The notes under the pieces are model-generated. The model was not told where the DNA came from and did not search any database. It saw nothing but the letters and a program-made list of their open reading frames with translations. A DNA stretch of 54,264 bases, from IMG/VR virus record IMGVR_UViG_3300025141_000126, positions 1 to 54,264 of that record. One strand, written 5' to 3'. This document shows positions 16,442 through 24,355 of this stretch, one piece after another. Numbering within the stretch: position 1 is the first letter of the stretch; each line of letters starts with the position of its first letter. Source of the stretch: a virus. Position numbers and translations under genes: made by a program.

Positions 16442-16930
16442 ATGCGATTTACCACACGCCGCCTCGTTAAGTCTGACATCGACGAGATTCTAGAGATCGA
16501 AGAGTACAGCTTTGATCAACCCTGGAGACGCAAGGACTTCATCTCCCTCCTACGTCACCCCAATGTGGTCAACCGTGTGGCTGTTATCGATGACGCGATT
16601 GTCGCATACGCCTCGATCGAACTCTATGGCAGGCGAGCCGACATCCTCAACCTAGCCGTTAGGTGGGACTACCGCAGGCAGGGGATCGGCACTGATTTCC
16701 TGCGGCATCTACGGCGTCACTCCCTCAACGACCGGTCCTCGATCAGCTTCGCCGTCAGTGAGTACAACTCCTCCGGCCAGATCTTTCTCAGGTCCGCTGG
16801 ATTCCGTGTGACATCGATCATGCGTGAGCACTACGAGAGTTCGGACGAAGACTCCTACTATTTCGAGCGAGTCCCCGGTCAACCCCCCCAAAAATACCTA
16901 CCCTGCAACAGAATATCGGGGTATATTTGA
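16442..16930 (+). CDS. GNAT family N-acetyltransferase, RimI-like
   Basis: 162 aa. A TRRLVKSDIDEILEIE start, LNLAVRWDYRRQGIGTDFL (motif A with the acetyl-CoA loop RRQGIG at about 80-85) and SGQIFLRSAGF near the end match the GNAT fold with RimI-like order. It would transfer acetyl groups from acetyl-CoA to a protein N-terminus or amine. Transcribed alone from a near-consensus promoter, it is probably made early and may modify a host protein (inference). Confidence 0.82.
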   Translation: MRFTTRRLVKSDIDEILEIEEYSFDQPWRRKDFISLLRHPNVVNRVAVIDDAIVAYASIELYGRRADILNLAVRWDYRRQGIGTDFLRHLRRHSLNDRSSISFAVSEYNSSGQIFLRSAGFRVTSIMREHYESSDEDSYYFERVPGQPPQKYLPCNRISGYI

Positions 16931-17001
16931 CGCTTTTTCCTAGAAAACCCCCTACTAACTTGCAACTGGGGGGTGAATTATCGTAAAATGTAATAGAAGA
17001 G

Positions 17002-17030
17002 TTGCGTTCCATTAGCAGGCATGATACAAT
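17002..17030 (+). promoter_or_regulatory. sigma70-type promoter for the membrane/lysis-like operon
   Basis: TTGCGT at 17002-17007, 17-base spacer, TACAAT at 17025-17030. The leader to the gene at 17130 is about 90 bases and holds a hairpin. Confidence 0.65.
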
Positions 17031-17065
17031 AATGAGAACTACTACTTCCTACCCATGCTTAACCC

Positions 17066-17098
17066 CCTCTCTGTCGAGACCGCCCCGCGACAGGGAGG
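17066..17098 (+). promoter_or_regulatory. Leader hairpin
   Basis: CCTCTCTGTCG (17066-17076) pairs with CGACAGGGAGG (17088-17098) with one G-U pair and an 11-base loop. No T-run follows. It may control stability or translation of the 17130 operon. Confidence 0.45.
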
Positions 17099-17129
17099 AG
17101 GGTTGAGTATACCCCATTAGGAGAATCCG

Positions 17130-17417
17130 ATGCCGTCACCCCTCGACTGCCGAGACTATTGCCTATCCCGGTCCTGGCGTTTGCGTCGGTTCCGTGGGAC
17201 TAGTGCCGGTCTGATCGACCAAGCTGTCTCCGTGATAGACACTGCCAACGTGAACTTCGACACTGAGTATGGTCGGGAGTACCTTCGCAACCGCCTTGTT
17301 CGTACAGCAAGGAAGCAGCGGGCAGGCAACCCCATCGCGTTGTTCATCATCACGAACATCCTTATTCCAATCATCATCAAGCTCGTCATAGCGTGGTGGG
17401 AGAAACGACAGAAGTGA
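17130..17417 (+). CDS. Small protein with C-terminal membrane anchor
   Basis: 95 aa after TAGGAG. The N-terminal two thirds is basic and soluble; residues about 68-90 (PIALFIITNILIPIIIKLV) form one transmembrane helix followed by a basic tail, so it is probably tail-anchored. First gene of a cassette that also encodes a secreted protein, a papain-like protease and another TM protein. Could be a holin-like or inner-membrane factor; not certain. Confidence 0.65.
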   Translation: MPSPLDCRDYCLSRSWRLRRFRGTSAGLIDQAVSVIDTANVNFDTEYGREYLRNRLVRTARKQRAGNPIALFIITNILIPIIIKLVIAWWEKRQK

Positions 17418-18007
17418 TTAGACTCACCCTCGCCGCGATCATCTTGGCACTCGCGCCGCTTACCCAAGCCCAGGAAATACAGTTAACTCATCAGGTGATA
17501 GCCGCATCTCCCGTTGAAGCCACCGCCTACTCATGGACTGTCTTGGTTGATGGGGTCCAGCGACCGCAACCATCAAGCGATAAGAAGACAGTCATCGTCA
17601 CCCTCCACGACCAGCAGACGGTCACGCTTGTGCTCTCGGTCGTCGTCGATGGAAAGCTACAAACCTTTGTGACTGACGCCAACGCCCCAGGTCCAGCCCC
17701 CCCTGTACCACCGGTTCCAGTCCCAAACCCATCGGGGGTGGCTTCTCTAGTGATCGTGACAGAGACAGCCAACCGGACCCCGGACCAACAGCGATTGTTC
17801 GTGCAGATCCAGACGAAGTACAAGACGTACCCAGTGTTGATAGTGGATCAGGACGCGACGAAGGGAGATCTCAAGGCAGTAATCAAAGCAGCACAAGATC
17901 TCGGAGTTCCAGCCGTGGTATCTTTAGACGCAGGCGGTAAGGTACTCGCCACTACATCACTGCCTGCTACCACCACCTACGAACAGTTTCAGGAGTTGAT
18001 TAAGTGA
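17414..18007 (+). CDS. Secreted protein with signal peptide
   Basis: The GTG at 17414 overlaps the TGA of the previous gene and gives a classical signal peptide, IRLTLAAIILALAPLTQAQ, with likely cleavage near residue 18-19. A longer start at 17393 would bury this. The mature part has a beta-rich domain (about 20-92), a Pro-rich linker (PAPPVPPVPVPNP) and a C-terminal alpha/beta domain (about 110-195) reminiscent of thioredoxin-fold spacing but without a CxxC. It would act in the periplasm or outside. Confidence 0.7.
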   Translation: MIRLTLAAIILALAPLTQAQEIQLTHQVIAASPVEATAYSWTVLVDGVQRPQPSSDKKTVIVTLHDQQTVTLVLSVVVDGKLQTFVTDANAPGPAPPVPPVPVPNPSGVASLVIVTETANRTPDQQRLFVQIQTKYKTYPVLIVDQDATKGDLKAVIKAAQDLGVPAVVSLDAGGKVLATTSLPATTTYEQFQELIK

Positions 18008-18795
18008 CCGACTACATTGACTTCGCAAACGACGAGGTAGACGACGGGCTGTTCAATGGCTGCGTCCCCCGTGAAGATGCCCCAGGTGATAACTTCGCTG
18101 TGTTCTCGTCCAAGTTCAGGACCATCCCCCGTGACGAATGGATCGTACTGCCGGAAGATGAATCCAACAAGGCGTTGATACAGAAGATTAAGAACCAAGG
18201 TCGAGAAGGGACATGCACTGCCAATGGTTGTGCGTCGGGCATTGAATGTGCCTGGAACATGACGTTCGGCACTGACCGGTGGGTAGAACTCTCCCCCATC
18301 TCACTCTATAAGCAGTGTGCTAGAGGCCCAAACACAGGGTCGTCTGTCTCCTGCATCATGAAGACCGCCCGTGAACTAGGTGCCTTACCAGTAGACACCC
18401 CCGAGAACCGTGCCTGGATGGAGTCGGTCGGTCTCAACCCCGCACACGTCATGGACGCCACAGGATTCTCTCAGCGCTACCCACAGGACTGGGAGCAGAC
18501 AGCGCAGCACTTCAGAGTAGATGAGGTGTTTGACATTGAGAGTTTCGACGAGTTTATCACGGCATTGCAAAAAGGCTTTGTCGTTTCTTACGGTCGCAAG
18601 GGTCACAGTATCCTTGGAGTCAGAGCCGTACGCAAGTCAGGTCAGTGGTGCATCGAGTACGCCAATTCATGGGGCGACTGGGGTGCAGACGGCTACGGCT
18701 ACGATACAGAACAGTTTGTCACCGGGTCCATTCGCCAGTACGGTGCAATAGCGATTCGGAATTGTCACGTCCCCACATTTATGAGGCAGATTTAA
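18004..18795 (+). CDS. Papain-like (C1-type) cysteine protease
   Basis: 263 aa from a GTG that overlaps the previous stop. KNQGREGTCTANGCASGIE (63-81) matches the papain QGxxGTCxA box, with Q65 for the oxyanion hole and C71 as nucleophile. GHSILG gives H201, and YANSWGDWGADGYG gives N221, completing the triad. No signal peptide is seen. It sits between a secreted protein and membrane proteins, so its target may be host envelope, peptidoglycan crosslinks or a phage precursor protein. Papain-fold enzymes are uncommon in phage lysis cassettes. Confidence 0.85.
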   Translation: MTDYIDFANDEVDDGLFNGCVPREDAPGDNFAVFSSKFRTIPRDEWIVLPEDESNKALIQKIKNQGREGTCTANGCASGIECAWNMTFGTDRWVELSPISLYKQCARGPNTGSSVSCIMKTARELGALPVDTPENRAWMESVGLNPAHVMDATGFSQRYPQDWEQTAQHFRVDEVFDIESFDEFITALQKGFVVSYGRKGHSILGVRAVRKSGQWCIEYANSWGDWGADGYGYDTEQFVTGSIRQYGAIAIRNCHVPTFMRQI

Positions 18796-19103
18796 TGAAC
18801 GAACAAGCACTAAAGGCAAAGCTAGATGAGGCCGCTAAGGCAGTACAAGGTGACGGCACGGGGTTCTCATTTGAATCTCTTTGGACCGTGATCGAGTCCG
18901 TTCTACAGGACGGGCAGGTAACAGCCGACGACTTCCAACCCATCCTGTTGTACGCAGAGGAGTTGTTTGACGAGTACGTTGTACCGTTCAATATCCCCAA
19001 GGTTCCTGCTTTCCTTGAGAGCATTATTGAGAAGCGTGTCTTGCGACCAATGATCCGAGTCGGCCTGGAGTTGCTATTCGACACCTACTTCAAAGAAGAA
19101 TAG
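18795..19103 (+). CDS. Hypothetical acidic helical protein, 102 aa
   Basis: The ATG shares its A with the TAA of the protease gene. Acidic and helical; contains FNIPKVPAFLESIIEK and a hydrophobic C-terminal helix (MIRVGLELLFDTYF). Tight coupling to the protease suggests a partner or inhibitor (inference). No domain recognised. Confidence 0.7.
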   Translation: MNEQALKAKLDEAAKAVQGDGTGFSFESLWTVIESVLQDGQVTADDFQPILLYAEELFDEYVVPFNIPKVPAFLESIIEKRVLRPMIRVGLELLFDTYFKEE

Positions 19104-19163
19104 ACCAAGTAACACCTCAGCCCCCCAGCTACTAACCAACATCAACGAACGAGGGCGAAGAGA

Positions 19164-19481
19164 ATGTATATTTTGGCACAGGCAGGCGACGTAGGGATCA
19201 CTGAGTTAGCCAGTAAGCTAACCCCATTGGCAGCGATCATAGTCATAGTCATCTACTTGCTAGCGGTACACCTACCACGGAAGGAATCAGCGGAGTCAAG
19301 TGAGCGAAAGGAAAGGATTGCAGCGTCCGCAGCAAAGGATGTGATACACGCAGCTACGCTAGAGGAGCAGCGCAAGGATTTCCGAGAAGAACTCAAGGTC
19401 AATCGCACCCACAACAATGAGCAGCACAAAGAGATCGTCATAAAGGTAGACAATCTGTCAACGCAAATCGGAGAACTGTGA
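19164..19481 (+). CDS. Membrane protein with coiled coil, holin/spanin-like
   Basis: 105 aa. One transmembrane helix at about 23-40 (PLAAIIVIVIYLLAVHL), preceded by a short N-terminal segment and followed by a Glu/Lys-rich coiled coil to the end. This N-out/C-in or spanin-like arrangement is typical of phage lysis accessory proteins. Its location in the cassette supports that, but other membrane roles are possible. Confidence 0.65.
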   Translation: MYILAQAGDVGITELASKLTPLAAIIVIVIYLLAVHLPRKESAESSERKERIAASAAKDVIHAATLEEQRKDFREELKVNRTHNNEQHKEIVIKVDNLSTQIGEL

Positions 19482-19861
19482 TGCTCGCCCTACTCCTGCT
19501 GTCATCGATCACGTTTGACATGACGCAAGAGGTAGACCTACTAGAACTCAACTCGCTGTACGACAACAACGACCAACGTGTTTTCGAGCAGATGATCTAC
19601 TATGAGTGGGACCGTGTTGACAACAGATACCATGTGGTTGACTGGCGACTACTGAAGCACAGAGGCATGATACCGATCAAGCAAGGCAGATACTACGAGA
19701 CGATCTGGATGGACGGCGACCAATTGAGGAGAGTGCGAGCAAAGTACTACCGGAAGACGTGGAGTAGAACTGACCCCGAGATAGGAGAGCGTGAGAGACT
19801 TCCAAAAGATCAAAGAAGAGGACTAATAAAATGGCCTACGAAGAAGAAAACAACCGAATGA
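19481..19861 (+). CDS. Exported basic protein, 126 aa
   Basis: ATG at 19481 overlaps the previous stop (TGATG). MLALLLLSSITFDM resembles a short signal or anchor sequence. The rest is Tyr/Trp/Arg-rich (YYEWDRVDNRYHVVDWRLL). A compact extracytoplasmic protein of the lysis-like cassette; no family recognised. Confidence 0.6.
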   Translation: MLALLLLSSITFDMTQEVDLLELNSLYDNNDQRVFEQMIYYEWDRVDNRYHVVDWRLLKHRGMIPIKQGRYYETIWMDGDQLRRVRAKYYRKTWSRTDPEIGERERLPKDQRRGLIKWPTKKKTTE

Positions 19862-20067
19862 GTGGACACCCCGGCGAGCGCAACCACAAAGCGAAGGTCA
19901 CGGCGAGTACCGTAAGGGAGATGAGGCACCTTCGTAGCAAGGGTGAGCGGGTGAGTAAGATAGCCCGGAAGTTTGGCGTAACACACGACCTAGCCTATAT
20001 GGCAATTACGGGCAGGACATGGGGTCACTTAGAGATTGCCGAAAGACCGGCGAAGGGGCTTACTTAA
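19858..20067 (+). CDS. Small helix-turn-helix DNA-binding protein
   Basis: 69 aa, ATGA overlap with the previous gene. VTASTVREMRHLRSKGERV then KIARKFGVTHDLAYMAI and a closing GRTWGHL correspond to the resolvase-type HTH that often forms the C-terminus of phage HNH homing endonucleases. Here it stands alone without the nuclease part, so it may act as a regulator. Confidence 0.65.
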   Translation: MSGHPGERNHKAKVTASTVREMRHLRSKGERVSKIARKFGVTHDLAYMAITGRTWGHLEIAERPAKGLT

Positions 20068-20087
20068 GATGCTGAAACCTACACCAA

Positions 20088-20612
20088 ATGAGATTAACGA
20101 ATGACCAGCGCGACTTGTGTGCGGAACATGTACCTCTAGCACGAGTCTGGGCTGCACACTTTATATCAAGACACCCTTGGGCCGAACGAGTAATTGACTG
20201 TGAATCCACCGCGCTTGAGTCGCTATGCAGTGCAGCTACGACGTACGACCCAACGCTAGGTGAGTTCCCCCCATTCGCTCAGCGGGTGGTACGCAATGCG
20301 ATGATCGATGCATGTCGTCACGCCATGCGTCCAAAGAGGCACCTCCCTGATACGCTCCAGCTGACGAGATCCCATCTTCGCCAACTGCTCGACCCAAGTC
20401 CAGGCCCACAAGAGCAGGTTGAGACAGCAGAGTTCTTAGACAAAGCGATGGAGAACATGGACCCCTCCCACCAGCATGCGCTGTACATGCGTCACGGCCT
20501 GGGGATGACTCTGATCGAGGTCGCCCGAGAGTTGGACGTGTGCATAGAGACTGCACGAACGTATGCTAACGCCGCCCTCGCGAAGATACAGAGCGAAGTA
20601 GATCGGTCTTAA
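20088..20612 (+). CDS. RNA polymerase sigma factor-like protein
   Basis: 174 aa. TYDPTLGEFPPFAQRVVRNAMIDACR (about 53-80; read as TYDP ... FAQRV ... NAMID) matches sigma70 region 2. MTLIEVARELDVCIETARTY (about 143-162) is a region 4 HTH. Region 3 is absent and region 1 is reduced, as in ECF-type or phage late sigma factors. It is the last plus-strand gene before the convergent minus operon and could redirect host RNA polymerase to late genes (inference). Confidence 0.75.
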   Translation: MRLTNDQRDLCAEHVPLARVWAAHFISRHPWAERVIDCESTALESLCSAATTYDPTLGEFPPFAQRVVRNAMIDACRHAMRPKRHLPDTLQLTRSHLRQLLDPSPGPQEQVETAEFLDKAMENMDPSHQHALYMRHGLGMTLIEVARELDVCIETARTYANAALAKIQSEVDRS

Positions 20613-20754
20613 CTTGCCAAACAGATCGAGATAGATCAATCTCCGTAGACTTGACAGCCCTGTATAGGCCTTCCCACGCAGCATCTATGTTAGGTGGCTT
20701 CATCTTAGCCCATGTGATCAGATTGCCGATCAACTCGTAGGTGTTATCGATCAT
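20566..20754 (-). CDS. Small paralogue family, cluster D member 4 (62 aa)
   Basis: MIDNTYELIGNLI start and RSVWQVKTDLLRSV near the end fit the family (DNT-x3-I and VW-x-x-x). It is the last gene of the minus operon and overlaps the 3' end of the sigma-like gene by 47 bases head-on, so the two transcripts could form antisense RNA. Function unknown. Confidence 0.7.
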   Translation of the reverse strand: MIDNTYELIGNLITWAKMKPPNIDAAWEGLYRAVKSTEIDLSRSVWQVKTDLLRSVSSRGRR

Positions 20755-20929
20755 CTTCAACCACCCATGCCACATCTCTAGCGATCGACTCGTGGGGAAT
20801 GGCGAGCACGACGCCTCTGTGAATACCCACCATAGCATCCCTCCGTACCATGTACTCTAGGCTACCCATCAAGGCATCCCAGGGCACCTTAAACGATTCC
20901 AGTTCTATGCACTCTCGCGTTCTATCCAC
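20744..20929 (-). CDS. Small paralogue family, cluster D member 3 (61 aa, GTG start)
   Basis: GTGGATAG gives both the start of this gene and the TAG of the previous one. VDRTRECIELESFKVPWDAL aligns with member 2 (D-TR-x-x-IE ... F-x-VPW-x-AL). A VAW lies near the C-terminus. Function unknown. Confidence 0.7.
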   Translation of the reverse strand: MDRTRECIELESFKVPWDALMGSLEYMVRRDAMVGIHRGVVLAIPHESIARDVAWVVEDDR

Positions 20930-21110
20930 GGTCCAGCATCTCCACAGTGATAGCCTCAGCGACTCGATCTTCCGGTAGTGCATCTCGCACGGCGCAGTGG
21001 ACTTGCAGCCACACATCAGGGTGTAAGTCCCTATTCCCGCCACGACACCACCGCAATGCCCCCCACGGTACGTCAAACACAGCACTCTCTATTGCGTTAC
21101 GTGTGTCCAT
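20922..21110 (-). CDS. Small paralogue family, cluster D member 2 (62 aa)
   Basis: MDTRNAIESAVFDVPWGAL, then HPDVWLQVHCAVRDAL with the VW-x-x-V core. Ends ...MLDRG, its stop nested in the next start. Closest relative is the following gene. Function unknown. Confidence 0.75.
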   Translation of the reverse strand: MDTRNAIESAVFDVPWGALRWCRGGNRDLHPDVWLQVHCAVRDALPEDRVAEAITVEMLDRG

Positions 21111-21301
21111 CGACTGTCACTCCCTAGTTCATCCATTGCATCGTGGACCGCCCACAGGACCGCATTGGAACCAAGTTCGTCCTCTACTCCCAAGCATACA
21201 CCACCCCAAATAGCACCCCAGACGCTCCTTGCATGCACCATTAGTGCCCGGTCAATGTCTTGACGAAACAGCTTGCCCATTTGTTCGTAGGTGTCATCCA
21301 T
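21089..21301 (-). CDS. Small paralogue family, cluster D member 1 (70 aa)
   Basis: ATGGATGACAC start just after the helicase stop (GTG at 21307 is a possible alternative). MDDTYEQMGKLF and ARSVWGAIWGGV are textbook family motifs. Overlaps member 2 by 22 bases. Function unknown. Confidence 0.78.
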   Translation of the reverse strand: MDDTYEQMGKLFRQDIDRALMVHARSVWGAIWGGVCLGVEDELGSNAVLWAVHDAMDELGSDSRWTHVTQ

Positions 21302-21303
21302 TG

Positions 21304-23181
21304 TCACTCCCAGTCACGTTGAGTTGCGGTATTGTCCAACTGCTTATCCACCGACCTAGCGAGAGATAACTCAATCGTCTCGCTCTCACCAGCAAGAGCT
21401 ACTAAACCATCGCTGGAGAACTTACCCTCTAGTGCGGTGGCAGCGGCTAACTTGCGTGACATGAGGTGGATCATATCCTCCTGCATGGTGTCATTATACC
21501 GCAGGTAGTAGGTACGGCAAGGCAAAGGCTGAGCAATACGCCAGTGCCTACGACTAGCTTGGCGAAGCGTAAAGAGAGAAACCGGCGTCTCGTAGAAGAT
21601 AAGGGTGGGGAAGTTGTATGCTCCCCCTTTGTCGAACAGGTCTAGCCCAGTCTCGACCAGTTTCGGGTGCGAAATACAGACATCGCAGTCGGGTGCATGC
21701 TCTCTGATCCAGGCCTCGCGCTGATTCAGCTTGACCTTCGATCGTAGTACCGCCACCTTCAATCCAGCGTCGGTTAGTATCCTCTCTAGCCTCGCAACAA
21801 CGTCGCGTTTGGTCGTATTTAGCACATATACCCATGCTTTTCTGCCCTCAGACCCCTCCCTGAGACACAAATCTAGCAACTTTTGCTCTTTGGGGTAGAT
21901 CCGATCAGGAGAAAACGTCGCTAAATTGCAGACCGGCACGAATACACCGTCGTCATCGAGGTATCCTTGGGTGTCCCAGCCGAAGGGATGGTCGATGTAG
22001 TTCAGTAGTACGTTGTTCATCGTCCCACACATGCGTAGGTCACGCCTCGCCGCGAGTTGCATCGCCTTCTTGTACAGATGTGCCCCCGCCCTCAGGTACT
22101 CTTGATGGATATCGGGATCGAGGTTCACTCCAACAACGCTCTCCATGAGTGGCGGCAGATCATCGCTGACCTCATCGAGGGACAAGAACACCGAGCACCC
22201 GAGCAGGTGTCGCCCAAAGAGAGTCGGCATGATCCCCGGTCGCAGCGACATCGACTTCGACGACCGCTTCTTACCCTTCGCCTCACTCACGCTATGCTTA
22301 GACTCGATCCTCCCATACAGAGCGGAGAATGCGACCGAGTCCTCATATCGATGCCCCTCACCGAGCAGAGTCTGGGGGTTCACCTTCCAGAGCAGCGGCC
22401 TTAAGTGTTCTGCATACCCACCGATCAACGTGCCAGTGAGTAGGATCGTCTTATCAACCGACGCCATCAGCGATCCCACGGCTCGTGCCTGCAGGGTAGT
22501 GGCCGACTTCTCCTCGTGGGCCTCATCGACCACCAGGAAGTCAAAGAACCCCCGTAGCTTGCGGTGGATGTACTTCGCGGGTGACCAGCGGTCTTGAATA
22601 CGCTTGGTTCGGGTGTAGGTCCAGAGTTGCTCCCCGCACTCACACTGCCGCCGCTTCGACGCCATCTGTTTCGGGGTGTAGTCAATGTGACTTCCGCAGC
22701 CAGGGCACTTGGTCGCCTCGATCGGACGATGATCCGCACCCAGCTTGGCGGTATCCCGAGCGATGATAAACCACCCATGACCTGACAGCTTAGTCACATC
22801 CTGCCACGATCGGATCTGCGTGACCGGAATGTCGTCGCCTATCGTCTCGCGTATCTCCCGCTCCCACTTCTCGGTCACATGCCCTGGAGCGAAGACCAAT
22901 GCACGATACGGCTGATCGCGGTGAAACGTGGCAATGGCACAGGTGGTCTTACCAACCCCCATCTCGCCGCCTAGGAACAAACCCGAGTGTTGAGTCAAAG
23001 CGGCCTGGGAAGCGGCTACAACGTGTGCCTGGGCTGGTTTTAGGGTACGCAGCAGATGGAACTCCGGCAGATCGTCCATCCCCGGCGTATGCATAGGGGA
23101 GATGGCGTTGCGAGCGTTGGATTGTAGGTCCGTACCGTACTCAGCGACGTACTCATCGAGGTTAGAGATGGATGATAGCAC
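21304..23181 (-). CDS. SNF2/DEAH-type helicase with zinc-ribbon insert
   Basis: 625 aa from GTG at 23181, which shares its G with the previous TAG and follows GGGAGGGGGG. Walker A GEMGVGKT (72-79), DEAH box VVDEAH (217-222), LLTGT motif III and RQASRRHWRIAQ as motif VI (540-551). A zinc-ribbon-like insert between Walker A and DEAH carries CPGC (159-162) and CEC (180-182). This order fits SNF2-like translocases encoded by phages and plasmids. It is the second SF2 enzyme here; the family clusters on both sides suggest the small genes inserted around it. Confidence 0.87.
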   Translation of the reverse strand: MLSSISNLDEYVAEYGTDLQSNARNAISPMHTPGMDDLPEFHLLRTLKPAQAHVVAASQAALTQHSGLFLGGEMGVGKTTCAIATFHRDQPYRALVFAPGHVTEKWEREIRETIGDDIPVTQIRSWQDVTKLSGHGWFIIARDTAKLGADHRPIEATKCPGCGSHIDYTPKQMASKRRQCECGEQLWTYTRTKRIQDRWSPAKYIHRKLRGFFDFLVVDEAHEEKSATTLQARAVGSLMASVDKTILLTGTLIGGYAEHLRPLLWKVNPQTLLGEGHRYEDSVAFSALYGRIESKHSVSEAKGKKRSSKSMSLRPGIMPTLFGRHLLGCSVFLSLDEVSDDLPPLMESVVGVNLDPDIHQEYLRAGAHLYKKAMQLAARRDLRMCGTMNNVLLNYIDHPFGWDTQGYLDDDGVFVPVCNLATFSPDRIYPKEQKLLDLCLREGSEGRKAWVYVLNTTKRDVVARLERILTDAGLKVAVLRSKVKLNQREAWIREHAPDCDVCISHPKLVETGLDLFDKGGAYNFPTLIFYETPVSLFTLRQASRRHWRIAQPLPCRTYYLRYNDTMQEDMIHLMSRKLAAATALEGKFSSDGLVALAGESETIELSLARSVDKQLDNTATQRDWE

Positions 23182-23393
23182 TATTTCCCCCCTCCCTTCC
23201 CCAGGCTGGCGAGGACATCAGCCACTATAAACCACAGTCTATCGTCGATAGGGTCCGAGACAACGTCTTCCACCATGTTCTCAATCTCGGCATGCACCTG
23301 AAGTCGCAACTCAGGGTCAACGGCGATTTTAATTTCATCGTAGACGTAGTGATCTACTACCGATTCAATTTCTGTTGATGTCACGTCGTCCAT
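23181..23393 (-). CDS. Small paralogue family, cluster E member 3 (70 aa)
   Basis: MDDVTSTEIESVVDHYVYDEI, ELRLQVHAEI, then RLWFIVADVL. Resembles cluster C in its R-x-x-x-[RV]-x-x-x-I rhythm. Ends in a Gly/Lys tail whose stop overlaps the helicase GTG. Ribosome site and start overlap with the upstream member. Function unknown. Confidence 0.72.
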   Translation of the reverse strand: MDDVTSTEIESVVDHYVYDEIKIAVDPELRLQVHAEIENMVEDVVSDPIDDRLWFIVADVLASLGKGGGK

Positions 23394-23584
23394 TACTTAT
23401 CTCCCCGTAAAGCGATAATGATGTCGTCTACCCTAGTCTCAATAGGCCACTCAAGCTGCTGGTCTGGGATACGCCCCTCGACTTCACGCATGACCTCACG
23501 TCGCACGAACATCGCGATATGTGTGACCATTTCGTCCCAAACCTCGTTGTCGATCGAAACGTCTAGCTTACGCACTGTATCCAT
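23393..23584 (-). CDS. Small paralogue family, cluster E member 2 (63 aa)
   Basis: ATGGATAC start at 23584 (TTG at 23590 is an alternative two codons upstream). MDTVRKLDVSIDNEVWDEMV carries the VW core unusually close to the N-terminus. Overlaps both neighbours. Function unknown. Confidence 0.72.
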   Translation of the reverse strand: MDTVRKLDVSIDNEVWDEMVTHIAMFVRREVMREVEGRIPDQQLEWPIETRVDDIIIALRGDK

Positions 23585-23756
23585 CGTCAAGCACTCCTAG
23601 AATAACAGGTTCCACTGCAAACGCTATGAGGTAGTTTGGCATCGATGCAATCACTTTATCCCGCACCTCCAGCCAGACCTGCATTGAAGCGCCGTTCATC
23701 TGCACGGTCGATTCCCCCATCACAGCACGATCAATTATGCGTTTAGTATCGTCCAT
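23568..23756 (-). CDS. Small paralogue family, cluster E member 1 (62 aa)
   Basis: ATGGACGATAC start at 23756 shares its A with the TGA of the previous gene. MDDTKRIIDRAV and ASMQVWLEVRDKV give a full family signature. Function unknown. Confidence 0.78.
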   Translation of the reverse strand: MDDTKRIIDRAVMGESTVQMNGASMQVWLEVRDKVIASMPNYLIAFAVEPVILGVLDDGYSA

Positions 23757-24355
23757 CACTTGTCTCCTATCTTGATTGTACCAGTCTGCAGACCTCGCGT
23801 CACGGCATCGTCGATTTCCTTTGTGTCAGCATAGAGCATAGCACTGCTGCAACCCACGCATGTCAATGCCGACAGCAACCCCCGTCGCTCTAGATCCTCC
23901 CGCAGATACGGTATCCACGAGCGGAGCAAAGGGGTAGTGTACCGCTCTGACATGAGGGTCTGCCACAACGCCTCGTCACTATTAGACGGCAAGAATCTAG
24001 TATTGAGACTCATCACCACAAGGTGCCAGTGATCCCGGTCGAGACGTAGCTTCTTAATCGACAGATCCCCGGTCCTGAAGTGGGTCGCCCTCCAGGTGCC
24101 GTCGGCGTTGAACAGACTCAGTTGATGCCTGCATGGACCCAAGCGAATCATTCGCACCGCAGCGATCACGTCCTGCCTCGATCCAAGGGCAGACAGGATG
24201 TACACCCCACGAGACCCGATGGCGCATGCGTGCATGTCCAGGTTGACAAAGTGGTTACGCTCGCCGTCGAACGTGGCTAGCTGAACTTCTCCCCATGCAT
24301 AGGGAAACCTGCCTTGTATGCTTTTATCCACCTCGCTATGGTAGTCGCAGCCCAT
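23756..24355 (-). CDS. Hypothetical protein, about 199 aa (start uncertain)
   Basis: The ATG at 24355 has an AAAGGA upstream but overlaps the recombinase gene by 79 bases, which is unusually long. An internal ATG at 24232 would shorten it to 158 aa. Contains FRTGDLSIKKLRLDRDHWHLV and CVGCSS. Mixed alpha/beta character; no recognised domain. Confidence 0.6.
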   Translation of the reverse strand: MGCDYHSEVDKSIQGRFPYAWGEVQLATFDGERNHFVNLDMHACAIGSRGVYILSALGSRQDVIAAVRMIRLGPCRHQLSLFNADGTWRATHFRTGDLSIKKLRLDRDHWHLVVMSLNTRFLPSNSDEALWQTLMSERYTTPLLRSWIPYLREDLERRGLLSALTCVGCSSAMLYADTKEIDDAVTRGLQTGTIKIGDK

